A stretch of DNA of 64,000 nt from Palsa-504 sp963835775 (lineage in GTDB: Bacteria > Actinomycetota > Actinomycetes > Streptosporangiales > Streptosporangiaceae), in contig CAWIHB010000010.1 in NCBI GenBank assembly GCA_963835775.1, positions 124,001 through 188,000 of the forward strand, given 5' to 3'. The position numbers were made by a program, and so were the translations under genes. Positions 1 to 8,236 of this stretch are shown here, in pieces (the first letter of the stretch is position 1; every line of letters begins with the position of its first letter). The notes beneath the pieces are model-generated. The model did not search any database. It saw only the letters and a program-made list of their open reading frames with translations, and was not told the origin of the DNA.

Positions 1-870
1 GCTCACCGGCTGCTGGCCACCGGGCTCAGCGAGCACGCGTACGCGCAGGCCATGGGCATCGTCGCGCTCGAGGAGGTGCTCGACCGGCAGGAGCAGTGGC
101 GGCGGGGCCGGCACAGCGGCGACTACTGGGTCAGCGTCTTCGGTGACCCCGCGGGCGACCTGCCCTGGTCATGGCGCTTCGAGGGCCACCACCTGTCGGT
201 GACCATGACGCTGGCGGCTGGCCAGGTCTCCCCCGCCCCCGTCTTCCTGGGCGCCAACCCGGCCTGTCTCAGCTACGCCGGGCGGCCGGTGTCCCGGCCG
301 CTGGGCCCCGAGGAGGACCTGGCCTGGGCCCTGCTCGACGCAATGGGGGCGGACGGGCGGGCCCGGGCAGTGGTGGCCGGGCATGCTCCGGGCGACATCC
401 GCACCGGCACGAATCCCCGGGCCAGCGAGGGTATCGAGCCGCTGGGCGTGCCGTCCGCCGAGCTCGGCCCGGGCCCGCGCGCGGTGCTGCGCGAACTGGT
501 CGCGCTCTACCTGGATCGGCTGCCCGCCGAGCTGGCCGCCCGGGAGGCGGCCCGCCTGGACGAGACAGCCCGCCTGGACGGGGCCGGATTGCACTTCGCC
601 TGGGAGGGGCCCCTGACTCCAGGCACCCGGCACTACTACCGGGTGCAGGGTGATGACCTGCTGATCGAATACGACACCACCGACGAAGGCAACCACGCGC
701 ACACCGTGCTGCGCCGCCCGCGCAGCGATTTCGGCGACGACGTGCTCGCCGCGCACTACTCGCGGGAACACGGCTCGCGGGAACACGGCTCGCGGGAACA
801 CGGCTCGCGGGAACACGGCTCGCGGGAACACGGCTCGCGGGAACACGGCTCGCGGGAACCGGCACAATAA
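1..870 (+). CDS. DUF3500 family protein, 5' end outside window
   Basis: The frame is open from base 1 (reading AHRLLATGLSEHAYAQA before the first internal Met), so the N-terminus lies left of the window; 289 residues are visible. Segments GRHSGDYWVSVFGD, FEGHHLS, PVFLGANPA and the late HYYRVQGDDLLIEYD are typical of DUF3500, a family of unknown function found in actinobacteria and elsewhere. No signal peptide or membrane span is visible in this part. The natural family end is near the HY at codon 253; here the protein continues with six SREHG repeats and PAQ. The stop is 5 nt before the next gene, so the two may be co-transcribed. Family assignment is good; function unknown. Confidence 0.85.
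   Translation, partial: AHRLLATGLSEHAYAQAMGIVALEEVLDRQEQWRRGRHSGDYWVSVFGDPAGDLPWSWRFEGHHLSVTMTLAAGQVSPAPVFLGANPACLSYAGRPVSRPLGPEEDLAWALLDAMGADGRARAVVAGHAPGDIRTGTNPRASEGIEPLGVPSAELGPGPRAVLRELVALYLDRLPAELAAREAARLDETARLDGAGLHFAWEGPLTPGTRHYYRVQGDDLLIEYDTTDEGNHAHTVLRRPRSDFGDDVLAAHYSREHGSREHGSREHGSREHGSREHGSREHGSREPAQ
760..849. repeat. 15-bp tandem repeat, six units, coding SREHG
   Basis: Six identical copies of tcgcgggaacacggc run head to tail, followed by a partial copy (850-863). The period is a multiple of three, so copy-number change would keep the frame. It lengthens the extreme C-terminus of the DUF3500 protein. Confidence 0.97.
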
Positions 871-875
871 ACGGC

Positions 876-1457
876 ATGGCATCACACGTCGCGTTGCTGC
901 GCGGTATCAACGTCGGAGGCCGGAACAAGGTGCCGATGGCAGAACTCCGTGAGGTAGTTGCCTCGCTCGGGCATACCGGGGTGAGCACGTACATCCAGAG
1001 CGGCAACGTGCTGTTCAGCACGCCGGACTCTGATAACGCCGCGCTGGCTTCGGCGCTGGAGTCGGCGATCTCCGACCGGTTCGGCATCTGGTCGTCCGTC
1101 GTGGTCCTGTCCCGGGACGATCTGGCCCGCGTCCTGGCCGGCAACCCTTACCCAGCCGAGCCGAACCCGAAGTTCGTGCACGTGGTGTTCATGAACTCGG
1201 AGCCGCCGGCGGACCTGCTCGACCGCATCAAGGCCGCCGAAAGCGAGGCCGCGGCCAAGGGCAGCCGCGACACGGTCACGGCGGCTGGCGAGGCCCTGTT
1301 CCTGCACACGCCGGACGGCTACGGGACCAGTGAGCTGGCCCAGGCGGTATTCAAGATCATCAGCGCCCCGGCCAGGCAGCGCCAGCGGGGGCTGGCCGCC
1401 ACGGCCAGGAACTGGGCCACCGCCACCAAGCTGCTCTCCCTGTGCGAGGAGAATTGA
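876..1457 (+). CDS. DUF1697 family protein
   Basis: 193 residues. The N-terminus (ALLRGINVGGRNKVPM, then YIQSGNVLFS near residue 50) is the family signature of DUF1697, small cytosolic proteins of unknown function, usually about 180 residues, so this one is full length. The start ATG is 5 nt after the preceding stop. The 3' end overlaps the start of the next gene by 16 bp, which suggests a shared transcript with the SDR gene. No regulatory site is evident. Confidence 0.9.
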   Translation: MASHVALLRGINVGGRNKVPMAELREVVASLGHTGVSTYIQSGNVLFSTPDSDNAALASALESAISDRFGIWSSVVVLSRDDLARVLAGNPYPAEPNPKFVHVVFMNSEPPADLLDRIKAAESEAAAKGSRDTVTAAGEALFLHTPDGYGTSELAQAVFKIISAPARQRQRGLAATARNWATATKLLSLCEEN

Positions 1458-2200
1458 GCCGGGCGGTCCTCGTCACTGGGGCCTCCCGGGGCATTGGCCG
1501 GGCGGTGGCGCAGGCGTTCGCCCGGCAGGGCGACCGGGTGGCGGTGCATCACCGTGACTCCGCGGCGCTGGCGCAGCAGGTCCTGGCCGGGCTGCCCGGT
1601 GACGGCCACACGGTCGTCCGCGCCGACCTGGCCGACGCCGACGCCGTCCGGCTGATGGTCGAGACGGCCGTGGCCAGCCTGGGCGGCCTCGACGTGGTGG
1701 TGAACAACGCCGGGATCTACCTCTGGCATCCGGTCACCGAAGTGTCCTACGAGCAGTGGCAGCAGACCTGGCACGACACCCTGGCCGTCAACCTGACCGG
1801 GGCGGCCAACCTGACCTGGTGCGCCGTGCAGCATATGAAGGGAACCGGCGGCCGGATCGTCAACGTGTCCTCGCGTGGCGCGTTCCGCGGCGAGCCCCGG
1901 CATCCGGCGTACGGGGCCAGCAAGGCGGGCCTCAACGCGTTCGGGCAGTCGATGGCCCGGGCGCTGGCCCCGTTCGGCATCTCGGTGGCCACGGTCGCGC
2001 CTGGCTACGTCGAGACCGAGATGGCCGCCGCCGACCTGGACTCCCCGCGGGGCGACGAGATCCGGGCGCAGAGCCCGTTCAACCGGGTTGCCACGCCCGA
2101 GGAGATCGCGGCCGCGGTGGTATACCTGGCTTCCGACGAGGCCGAATGGGCCAGCGGGGCCATCCTCGACCTCAACGGGGCTTCGTACCTGCGCTCCTAG
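1442..2200 (+). CDS. SDR family NAD(P)-dependent oxidoreductase
   Basis: About 250 residues, a normal length for a classical short-chain dehydrogenase. Visible are the cofactor loop TGASRGIG (residues 12-19), NNAG near residue 90, the catalytic Ser in the NVSSRG strand and the YxxxK pair in YGASKAG. The C-terminal ILDLNGASYLRS replaces the usual DGG ending. The GTG start at 1442 overlaps the upstream gene by 16 bp; a TTG at 1454 is an alternative but sits too close to the GAGGAG at 1446-1451. The substrate cannot be told from sequence; FabG-like reductases look similar. Confidence 0.88.
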   Translation: MRGELSRAVLVTGASRGIGRAVAQAFARQGDRVAVHHRDSAALAQQVLAGLPGDGHTVVRADLADADAVRLMVETAVASLGGLDVVVNNAGIYLWHPVTEVSYEQWQQTWHDTLAVNLTGAANLTWCAVQHMKGTGGRIVNVSSRGAFRGEPRHPAYGASKAGLNAFGQSMARALAPFGISVATVAPGYVETEMAAADLDSPRGDEIRAQSPFNRVATPEEIAAAVVYLASDEAEWASGAILDLNGASYLRS

Positions 2201-2286
2201 TGTGCGTCTCGCGGTTTCTGGCCGGCCGCGCGAGAATCGTTCCGACATGGAACCCGAGACGCGCTACGCCAGTCACGACTTCGGCG

Positions 2287-2935
2287 GGCGAGCGCCACGC
2301 CCGCCTGGTGATCGGCGCGGACGGTCGCAACTCCCGGATCGCGCGGCTGACCGGGGCGAACACCTACCATGACCACCCGCCGGTAACGTTCGGCTACTAC
2401 ACCTACTGGCGCGGCTGCCCGGTCGCAGGCGTGCACGCCTGGCTCGAACCCGGCAGGTTCTTCGGCATCTTCCCCGTCGGTGGCGGGCTCACGCTGGCCT
2501 TCGTGCAGGGACCGCGCGGCGAGTACGCCGCGTTCCGCAGCGACCCGGTCACGGCCTACGTCAGCGAGCTGCGGTCGCGTCCCGCCCTGGCCGCCCTGCT
2601 GGAAGAGGCAGTCATGGCCGAGCAGTTGCGCGGCACGGCAGCCCTGCCCACCTTCTTCCGGATCTCGTCGGGGCCGGGCTGGGCGCTGGCCGGTGATGCC
2701 GGCCACCACAAGGACCCGGTCATCGCCCGGGGGATCGCCGACGCCTTCCGCGACGCCGACCTGGTGGCCTCGGCCGTGGTTGACGGCTGGCACGGCGACC
2801 TGGAGGCAGCGCTGGCCGAATACGGTCATCAGCGCGACCAGTGCGCCATCCCGCTGAGTGACGCGAACCTGAGCGTCGCCCGGCTGGACATGGCGACAGG
2901 GGCGCTGGGCGCTGCCTGGTTCCGGAAGGCCAGGG
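2287..2935 (+). pseudogene. FAD-dependent monooxygenase, middle/C-terminal fragment
   Basis: An open frame here encodes RLVIGADGRNSRIARL (the GD/DG motif of class A flavin monooxygenases), then FGYYTYWRG and GWALAGDAGHHKDPVIARGI, the second FAD-contacting GDA motif near position 2695. The N-terminal GxGxxG Rossmann motif is missing: upstream, the frame runs into sequence unrelated to the family. Similarity also stops near 2935 before the usual end. No start codon with a ribosome binding site is seen. I conclude it is a remnant truncated at both ends; the frame is otherwise intact, so the decay may be recent. Confidence 0.75.
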
Positions 2936-2939
2936 TGGC

Positions 2940-3094
2940 ATCGAGATCCCCTCGGCGCGGGCCGAGACCAGCGCCCACGTCCGTTCCCGTTCGGCCTGCT
3001 CCAGCCGCCACGCGGCACGGGAGACCCGGGCCAGGACTCGCCGCTCGTTGATGGTCCGCCCAATCGTGCCAGCCGCGTTCAGGAAACTGGACAC
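2940..3094 (-). pseudogene. N-terminal fragment of an HTH-type protein
   Basis: Reading leftward from a GTG at 3094, about 52 residues look genuine: GRTINERRVLARVSRAAWRL then ERTWALVSARAEGIS, the spacing and composition that precede a helix-turn-helix in small actinobacterial DNA-binding proteins. The expected HTH (for example a LAxxxGLSxxRVHQ stretch) is cut off exactly where the opposing monooxygenase fragment ends. A TATAG hexamer just upstream of the GTG hints at a leaderless start. The assignment to an HTH protein is inference from style, not from a diagnostic motif. Confidence 0.4.
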
Positions 3095-3138
3095 TATAGC
3101 GGTGCTGACGGGCCCATTGTTACCGGCACCCCGTCTGG

Positions 3139-3163
3139 CAACACCGATGGAACATTGGTGTTG
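3139..3163. promoter_or_regulatory. Inverted repeat, possible operator
   Basis: CAACACC and GGTGTTG form a perfect 7-bp inverted repeat around an 11-nt spacer, in an unusually AT-rich patch upstream of the leftward HTH fragment. It looks like a regulator site that outlived its gene. No partner is known. Confidence 0.35.
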
Positions 3164-3238
3164 TATGGACGGACCGACACAAGTATCAACTGTCCCACCA
3201 GCCTCTTAAATATTCGCGTCGGCGCTCGCCGCCGGGCC

Positions 3239-3742
3239 TCAGGTGAGCGCGGGCTCGCAGGAAGCGGAGGAAGCGGAGGGGGCGTCAAGAGCGGGGGTCA
3301 GGGTGCGGCCGACCAGCGGCGACAGGTGGGCGGCCACGCTGGCCAGCTCGCGCAGGTCGGATTCCACCAGCGCCTGCGGCCCGTCGCACAGGGCGGTCTC
3401 CGGCTGCGGGTGGACGTCCACGATGATGCCGTCGGCGCCGACTGCGATCGCGGCCCTGGACAGGGGCACCACCAGGTCACGGCGGCCGCCGGAGTGCGAC
3501 GGGTCCACGATCACCGGCAGGTGCGACAGCCGCTGCGCGACCGGGACCGCGCTGATGTCCAGCGTGTTCCTGGTGGCCTTCTCGAAGGTCCGGATGCCCC
3601 GCTCGCACAGCACGATGTCGAGGTTGCCGCGCTGGGCGATGTACTCGGCGGCCATCAGCCATTCCTCGATGGTGGCGTTCATGCCGCGCTTGAGCATGAC
3701 CGGCTTGCCAATCCCGCCGACCGCCTGCAGCAGCGGGAAGTA
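3239..3742 (-). pseudogene. 3-deoxy-7-phosphoheptulonate synthase, C-terminal fragment
   Basis: The leftward frame reads FPLLQAVGGIGKPVMLKRGM, then ERGIRTFEKATRNTLDISAV and VDPSHSGGRRDLV, the C-terminal half of the AroF/AroA(Q)-type DAHP synthase that starts aromatic amino-acid synthesis from PEP and erythrose 4-phosphate. Lys of VMLKRG and the metal-binding His of DPSHSGG are present. About half of the ~340-residue enzyme is missing: similarity begins abruptly at 3742, with no start codon. A Met at 3697 could begin a 152-residue product, but it would lack the PEP/metal residues of the N-terminal half. It is most likely non-functional. Confidence 0.8.
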
Positions 3743-4024
3743 AGGCCGCCGAAGCCCTGCACGGGCTCATCGAGCCGACCGAAATGACCGGACGGTCCGG
3801 CCGTACCGGCAAGACGGATCTCAACTGAGTCCAGCCCGCCAAGGCCGACAGGCCCCCGGGCCCCCCAGTTTGACCTCCGAACCGGCTTAACGTGCGTTCC
3901 GGTTCCGTTGCAGGTCCACCCCGGCTGCCTACGTTCAGGTGGCAGCCATCGGGCGCCAGGCCACCCGGGCTCAGCATTGCAAGGTGCTGGTTGAGTCGGG
4001 GTCCGGGGACTATCGGGCCGGAGA
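3743..4024. other. Region without a recognisable gene
   Basis: Right of the DAHP synthase break a rightward frame ends in AAEALHGLIEPTEMTGRSGR and a stop near 3826, which has coding-like composition and may be the tail of another truncated gene; I do not recognise it. The remainder to 4024 holds several GGGAC/GGGCC-rich half-palindromes but no convincing gene. Confidence 0.3.
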
Positions 4025-5415
4025 TTAGCTCCAACGGCGACGCCGAAGACCCGGGTCCCTGTTCCCGGAAGCGCTGAGCTGGCCGTATGGGACGTCCGGG
4101 CCCGCATTCCCGGAAGTCCTGGCCGCCAGCACTTCCCCGGACCAGTTGTTCTCGGAAGTCATTGACCTGCGACTCCAGTCCGTAGAGCTATTCCTCGGCC
4201 GGATAGTCTCCGGACCCCTTACCGGCACCCCGATGGCCGTCAGCAGCGGCCCGCTCATCGCGGTGGTGACCAGGGCCATGATGACCATCAGGGAGTACAG
4301 CGGCTTGTTCAGGATGTGCAGCTGGAGTCCGACACCGAGGATGACGAGCTCGGTCAGGCCCCGGGTGTTCATCAGCGTGGCCAGTACGCCGGCGTTGCGG
4401 CCGCGGATACCGGCGATCTGGGCGCCGCCGTAGGCGCCGACCAGCTTCCCGGCGATCGCCACCAGCAAGATCGCGGACAGCTCCACCAGCCCCGAGTGCC
4501 CGATCACGGACAGGTTGATGCTCAGCCCGCCACCACGAAATAAATCGGGAGCAGCACCAGGACGCTGATCTGCTCCAGGCGGGCGAGGATTTCCTCGCGC
4601 AGCCCGAGGACGGCCTCCCTGGGCATGACGACCCCGAACAGGAACGCGCCGAAGATAAAGTGCAGGCCCATCCAGTTGGTGGCGTAGGAGGACAGCAGCA
4701 GCCCGGCCAGCACGGTGGCCAGGATGTTGGGGGAGAGCCGGCCAGCCTGCTGGTAGACACGCGCGAGCCGCCGCAGCAGGGGCCGGACGACCAGGAACAT
4801 CGCGGCCGCGTAGGGGATGGCGAGCAGCACCCGCCACTGCGGGCTGCTCCCGGCCAGGGCGACCACCACGGCTAGCAGCGACCAGGCGAGCACGTCCGCT
4901 ACCGCGGCGCTGGCCAGCGCCAGCCCGCCGATGCGGGTGCGGTGCAGGCCACGGTCGGTGAGGATGTGCGCCAGGACCGGGAACGCGGTGGCCGCCATCG
5001 CAGTGCCGATGAACAGCGCGAAGGTGGAAACGTGGTGCAGGTGGTTGCGATGGGCCAGCCACACGCCCAGGGCCGCGCCGAGTCCCAGAGGCAGGGCGAC
5101 CGAGCCGATGGACACGCTGAGGGCGGCGCGCTCGCGACCGCGGATGAGGCGCAGGTCCACCTCGTAGCCGACGACGAACATGAACAGGACGAGCCCGATG
5201 TCGGCCAGCGCGGTCAGCGGGGAGATCAAGCTGGCCGGGAACAGCGCCTTGGTGATGGTGGCGTGAAAGAACGTGGGTCCCAGCAGGATCCCGACGAGGA
5301 TCTCGCCCAGCACGGGTGGCTGCCCGAGCCGCCTCGCGGCGGCGCCAAGCAGCCTGGCGAGGATGATGATGATAGCCACGTCCGCCAGCAGCAGCTGGAC
5401 ATCGTTAAGGCTCAT
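4025..5415 (-). pseudogene. Cation:proton antiporter (CPA2/KefB-like), frameshifted
   Basis: The first frame (5415 to 4522, 297 codons) begins MSLNDVQLLLADVAIIIILA and carries the family segments LGQPPVLGEILVGILLGPT, GLVLFMFVVGYEVDL and AMAATAFPVLAHIL, with about nine membrane spans. It stops at a TGA right after YFVVAG. A second frame continues exactly from there (LSINLSVIGHSGLVELSAIL, then GVLATLMNTRGLTELVIL), so one base has been lost near 4524. The two halves together match a full antiporter of about 430 residues, followed by an odd tail that may be non-native. The gene follows the flavoenzyme gene by 11 nt. Either a true frameshift mutation or a sequencing error. Confidence 0.85.
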
Positions 5416-5426
5416 CCTGGCCCCTC

Positions 5427-7133
5427 CTAGGCCGCGTCACTCAACGGTGACGATGTGACACTAGGATCCATGTCCTGACCGCAAGCCGGGCACCGCCCGA
5501 GGGTCGCGTTGACGTACTGGCGGCAGTCCGGGCAGGCGACGGCGGCGAACACGCCGGGCTGCGCCACCTCAGCGGCATTCTCGTGCCGGACCAGGTTGTC
5601 GTCGTAGCGGGTGAGGAACCGGCCCAAGCGTGCTTCGATCGTCTCGGGCTCGGTGCGCAGTTCCTCCAGGTACCGGCCCGTAACTGCCTCGATCTCCGAC
5701 GAGCGGTCCTCCCGTGACCCGGCGTCGCGCGTCAGGGCGACGACGTCGGTGAAGACCTTCGCGTGCCGGGGTTCCAGGAGCCGGTAGGGCACGTCCTCGT
5801 GGACCAGGCCCTCGGCCCGGTTCCTCACCTCGCGAAGCGCCCCGGCGAGCTTGGCCATGAGTACTTGCTCGAATCCGGTCGGCGTGGCCCAGGATCGGTA
5901 CAAGGCCTCGTTCTCCGTGGACAGCGCGCGGTAGACCGAATGGAGCAGCCTGTCGTACCTCGCGAAATCGCCGCGCGCCGGGTCCTTCAGGTGCCCGGCC
6001 GTCGCCCTCGCCGCCTCTTTTGCGCAGAACATGCCGAACGCGAGACCCTTGGAGAACAGCGGATTGACGAAAAACGCGGCATCTCCCACCGACAGGAAAC
6101 CCTCGCCAGCGTACGAGGTGCTGTAATGCTCGATCTCCTTCAGGTAACCGTAGGCGGGCTTTCCCTGGTACGGATCCGGCACCTCTTCGTAGTAACGCAT
6201 GATCTCCTGGATGGCCGGATAGGCGTCGACGTAGTGCCAGAACCGCTCCCGCGCCCCGCCGGGTGGCGAATAGTCCAGGTCCGAACGGGGTGACACGCCG
6301 ATCGAAATGCGCAGCGAGTGCGTGCAGCCGAACCGGCTCGCCCATCCCTGGCGATCCGGCATGTCCTCTTCTTCTCGCCGATCCTGGAGCAGAGCACCGA
6401 TCATCGCGGTCAGATTGGGTGTGGGAGAGCTCTCCCAGGAACACAGGCTGATGAACCAGAACCAGCCCTGCGGGAAACAAACGTGGTGTGTCATCGGGGC
6501 GTCCCAGCCCGGTATCCCCGGCGATGCCGTTTTCCGGAAGTGCGACCAGTACGCATTCGTGTTGATGTGTTCCTGCTTGCGGTGCGTTCCCAGTGAACGT
6601 GCCATCACCGAGGCAGGACCGCTCGCGTCGCAGACCATCCGGCAGTGAACCGGATCCGCGGCCGCCGGCGAACCGCGCATCACGAGCACCGGGTCCGGCC
6701 CGTCCAGCCGCGACCTGCCCGTAGAGACGGCTGTCCCGGACCGGATCTCCACCCCGCACGACTGGGCCAGGATCGTGAGCGCGATTTCCATCGGCCGGCG
6801 CTCGACCTGGAATGTCTCTTCGGTGTTGCAGACGTCGACCGGGGACACCAGCTCGTCGGTTGCGGAGTCGGTGTACCAGAATCCCAGACCCGACTTGATC
6901 GTGAACAGCCGCCGCAACTGCGGCATGGTGAAGCCGAGCTCGAGCAGGTTCTCGACCGTCACAGACAGCGTGCTCTCCCCGATTTTGAACCGAGGTTCCT
7001 CCGCCTTTTCCAGGACGATAACCCGCAGCTCAGGATCGTCCCGTTTGACGCGGATCGCGTAGGCGAGGCCCACGGCGCCACCACCGATGACGGCAATGTC
7101 GTAATACAATTCGATCCCTATTTCCTTACCCAT
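5427..7133 (-). CDS. Flavin-dependent halogenase-like oxidoreductase with C-terminal zinc ribbon
   Basis: 568 residues from the ATG at 7133, chosen because GGGGAAGG lies 8 nt upstream; the frame is open for 22 more codons. Residues 10-20 hold the FAD motif IGGGAVG, residues ~45-56 the EEPRFKIGEST stretch that marks tryptophan-halogenase-like enzymes, and near residue 225 GWFWFISL, matching the WxWxIP halogenase signature but with Ser for Pro. VGDAAFFVNPLFSKG is the second FAD motif. The last 25 residues contain CPDC and CPAC, a likely zinc ribbon, which standard halogenases lack. It may be a halogenase, or a related monooxygenase of unknown substrate. The antiporter pseudogene follows 11 nt downstream. 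Confidence 0.8.
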   Translation of the reverse strand: MGKEIGIELYYDIAVIGGGAVGLAYAIRVKRDDPELRVIVLEKAEEPRFKIGESTLSVTVENLLELGFTMPQLRRLFTIKSGLGFWYTDSATDELVSPVDVCNTEETFQVERRPMEIALTILAQSCGVEIRSGTAVSTGRSRLDGPDPVLVMRGSPAAADPVHCRMVCDASGPASVMARSLGTHRKQEHINTNAYWSHFRKTASPGIPGWDAPMTHHVCFPQGWFWFISLCSWESSPTPNLTAMIGALLQDRREEEDMPDRQGWASRFGCTHSLRISIGVSPRSDLDYSPPGGARERFWHYVDAYPAIQEIMRYYEEVPDPYQGKPAYGYLKEIEHYSTSYAGEGFLSVGDAAFFVNPLFSKGLAFGMFCAKEAARATAGHLKDPARGDFARYDRLLHSVYRALSTENEALYRSWATPTGFEQVLMAKLAGALREVRNRAEGLVHEDVPYRLLEPRHAKVFTDVVALTRDAGSREDRSSEIEAVTGRYLEELRTEPETIEARLGRFLTRYDDNLVRHENAAEVAQPGVFAAVACPDCRQYVNATLGRCPACGQDMDPSVTSSPLSDAA

Positions 7134-7581
7134 AAGAACTGCCTTCCCCTTACAGCCGTCGGACATCTGCCAGGCCGCCTCGGGCGGCTGCGCTGACACG
7201 CCTCCTTCCTCTTAGGCCTCTTAGGCTTTTGGCTCATGCATAAGAGCGTGTATCGCTGCCCCGGTTGCTCGCATGGGTGAGTTCCCCCATTTGCCAGCCG
7301 CCGTGATGTTTGCCACCCTCTGGCACAGCCTGGTGGCGATCCGTGCTTGCGGCCGACTGTCCCCCGTGGCCGTTCCGTTGTGGGCCAAGCCCCTTGGCGT
7401 GGTCGCTGCTGGGCGTGAGCGGCTCGGGCGGCCCTGGTGGCGGTCATGGTGCTTGGACTGCGGGCCTGCCTCGGCGACGGCCCGGCACTGGCAGGGGCCA
7501 GTCCGCCGGGTTCGGGCCGCCGCTCCGCTTTCTGCGGGCATCAGATGATGCATTTGACATTACGATGCAGGTTGTATTTCA
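7134..7581. other. Intergenic region between divergent genes
   Basis: About 450 bp between the flavoenzyme (leftward) and the TetR gene (rightward). Only short frames of shadow-like composition are present. It contains the palindrome described separately and otherwise nothing I can support. Confidence 0.5.
7538..7551. promoter_or_regulatory. Palindrome GCATCAGATGATGC, candidate TetR operator
   Basis: A perfect 6-2-6 inverted repeat 31 bp before the TetR start. It is followed directly by TTGACA (7554-7559) and a further GATGC copy at 7564-7568. Autoregulation by the adjacent TetR protein is the simple reading, by analogy with the family. Confidence 0.45.
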
Positions 7582-8211
7582 ATGCTCGGTGTGAAGCGTC
7601 TGACCCGTGCCGAGCAGAGCGAGCGCAACCGTGCCCTGGTGCTGGATGCCGCCCGGGGCGTCTTCCTGGCCCGGGGCTACCACGCCGCGACGGTGGAGGA
7701 GATCGCCGACGAGGCGGGGTTCTCCCGGGGAGTGGTGTATTCCCGGTTCGGCACCAAGGCCGACCTGCTGCTGGCCTTGCTGGACCGGCGGATCGATGAG
7801 CTCGGGGAGCAGAATGCCGCGCTGGCGGGTGGGCTGTCGGGGGACCGCGGCGCGGTCGCGCTGATGGGCCAGGTATCCGGCCGGGTCCATGACGATCCGG
7901 GGTGGGGGCTGCTGCTGATCGAGTTCCGGGTGCACGCCGCGCGGGACCCGGAGCTGGGCCGGCGCTACGCCGCCGCGCACCGGCGGACGACCGCGGGGCT
8001 CGCGGCGGTGCTGGCCGGCGTGTATGAGCGCGCGGGCCAGGATCCGCCGTTCCCGGCCGGTCAGCTGGCCGAGCTGCTGGCCGCACTCGGCTCGGGCGCG
8101 CAGCTGGAGCGCGCCGCCAACCCGGCGGCGCTGCCGGCCTGGTTGCGGGCTGAGGTGCTGGGCCGCCTGCTGGCCGCGCGGAACGCGGCAGGCCCGGACG
8201 ACGCAACATGA
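7582..8211 (+). CDS. TetR family transcriptional regulator
   Basis: 209 residues, normal TetR length. The N-terminal DNA-binding domain is clear: ILDAARGVFLARGY-like helix, then VEEIADEAGFSRGVVYSRFG and the KADLLLALLDRR helix at residues ~20-70. The C-terminal ligand domain is unremarkable. The start ATG follows a palindrome that may be its operator. The next gene, a PaaK-like enzyme, lies 25 nt downstream on the same strand, so the regulator probably controls its own operon; the ligand may be an aromatic acid or its CoA ester, which is inference. Confidence 0.93.
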   Translation: MLGVKRLTRAEQSERNRALVLDAARGVFLARGYHAATVEEIADEAGFSRGVVYSRFGTKADLLLALLDRRIDELGEQNAALAGGLSGDRGAVALMGQVSGRVHDDPGWGLLLIEFRVHAARDPELGRRYAAAHRRTTAGLAAVLAGVYERAGQDPPFPAGQLAELLAALGSGAQLERAANPAALPAWLRAEVLGRLLAARNAAGPDDAT

Positions 8212-8236
8212 TCGCCGTGACAGAACGGGGCACGAC

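Noticed and set aside
3988..4100. DevR-like boxes (GGGGACTATCGGGCC and similar)
   Set aside because: Half-sites are poor and no intact gene lies downstream; GGGAC/GGCCC words are common by chance here.
7554..7577. Sigma-70 promoter TTGACA...TTGTAT before the TetR gene
   Set aside because: Spacing between the boxes is about 12 bp, too short for a normal promoter.
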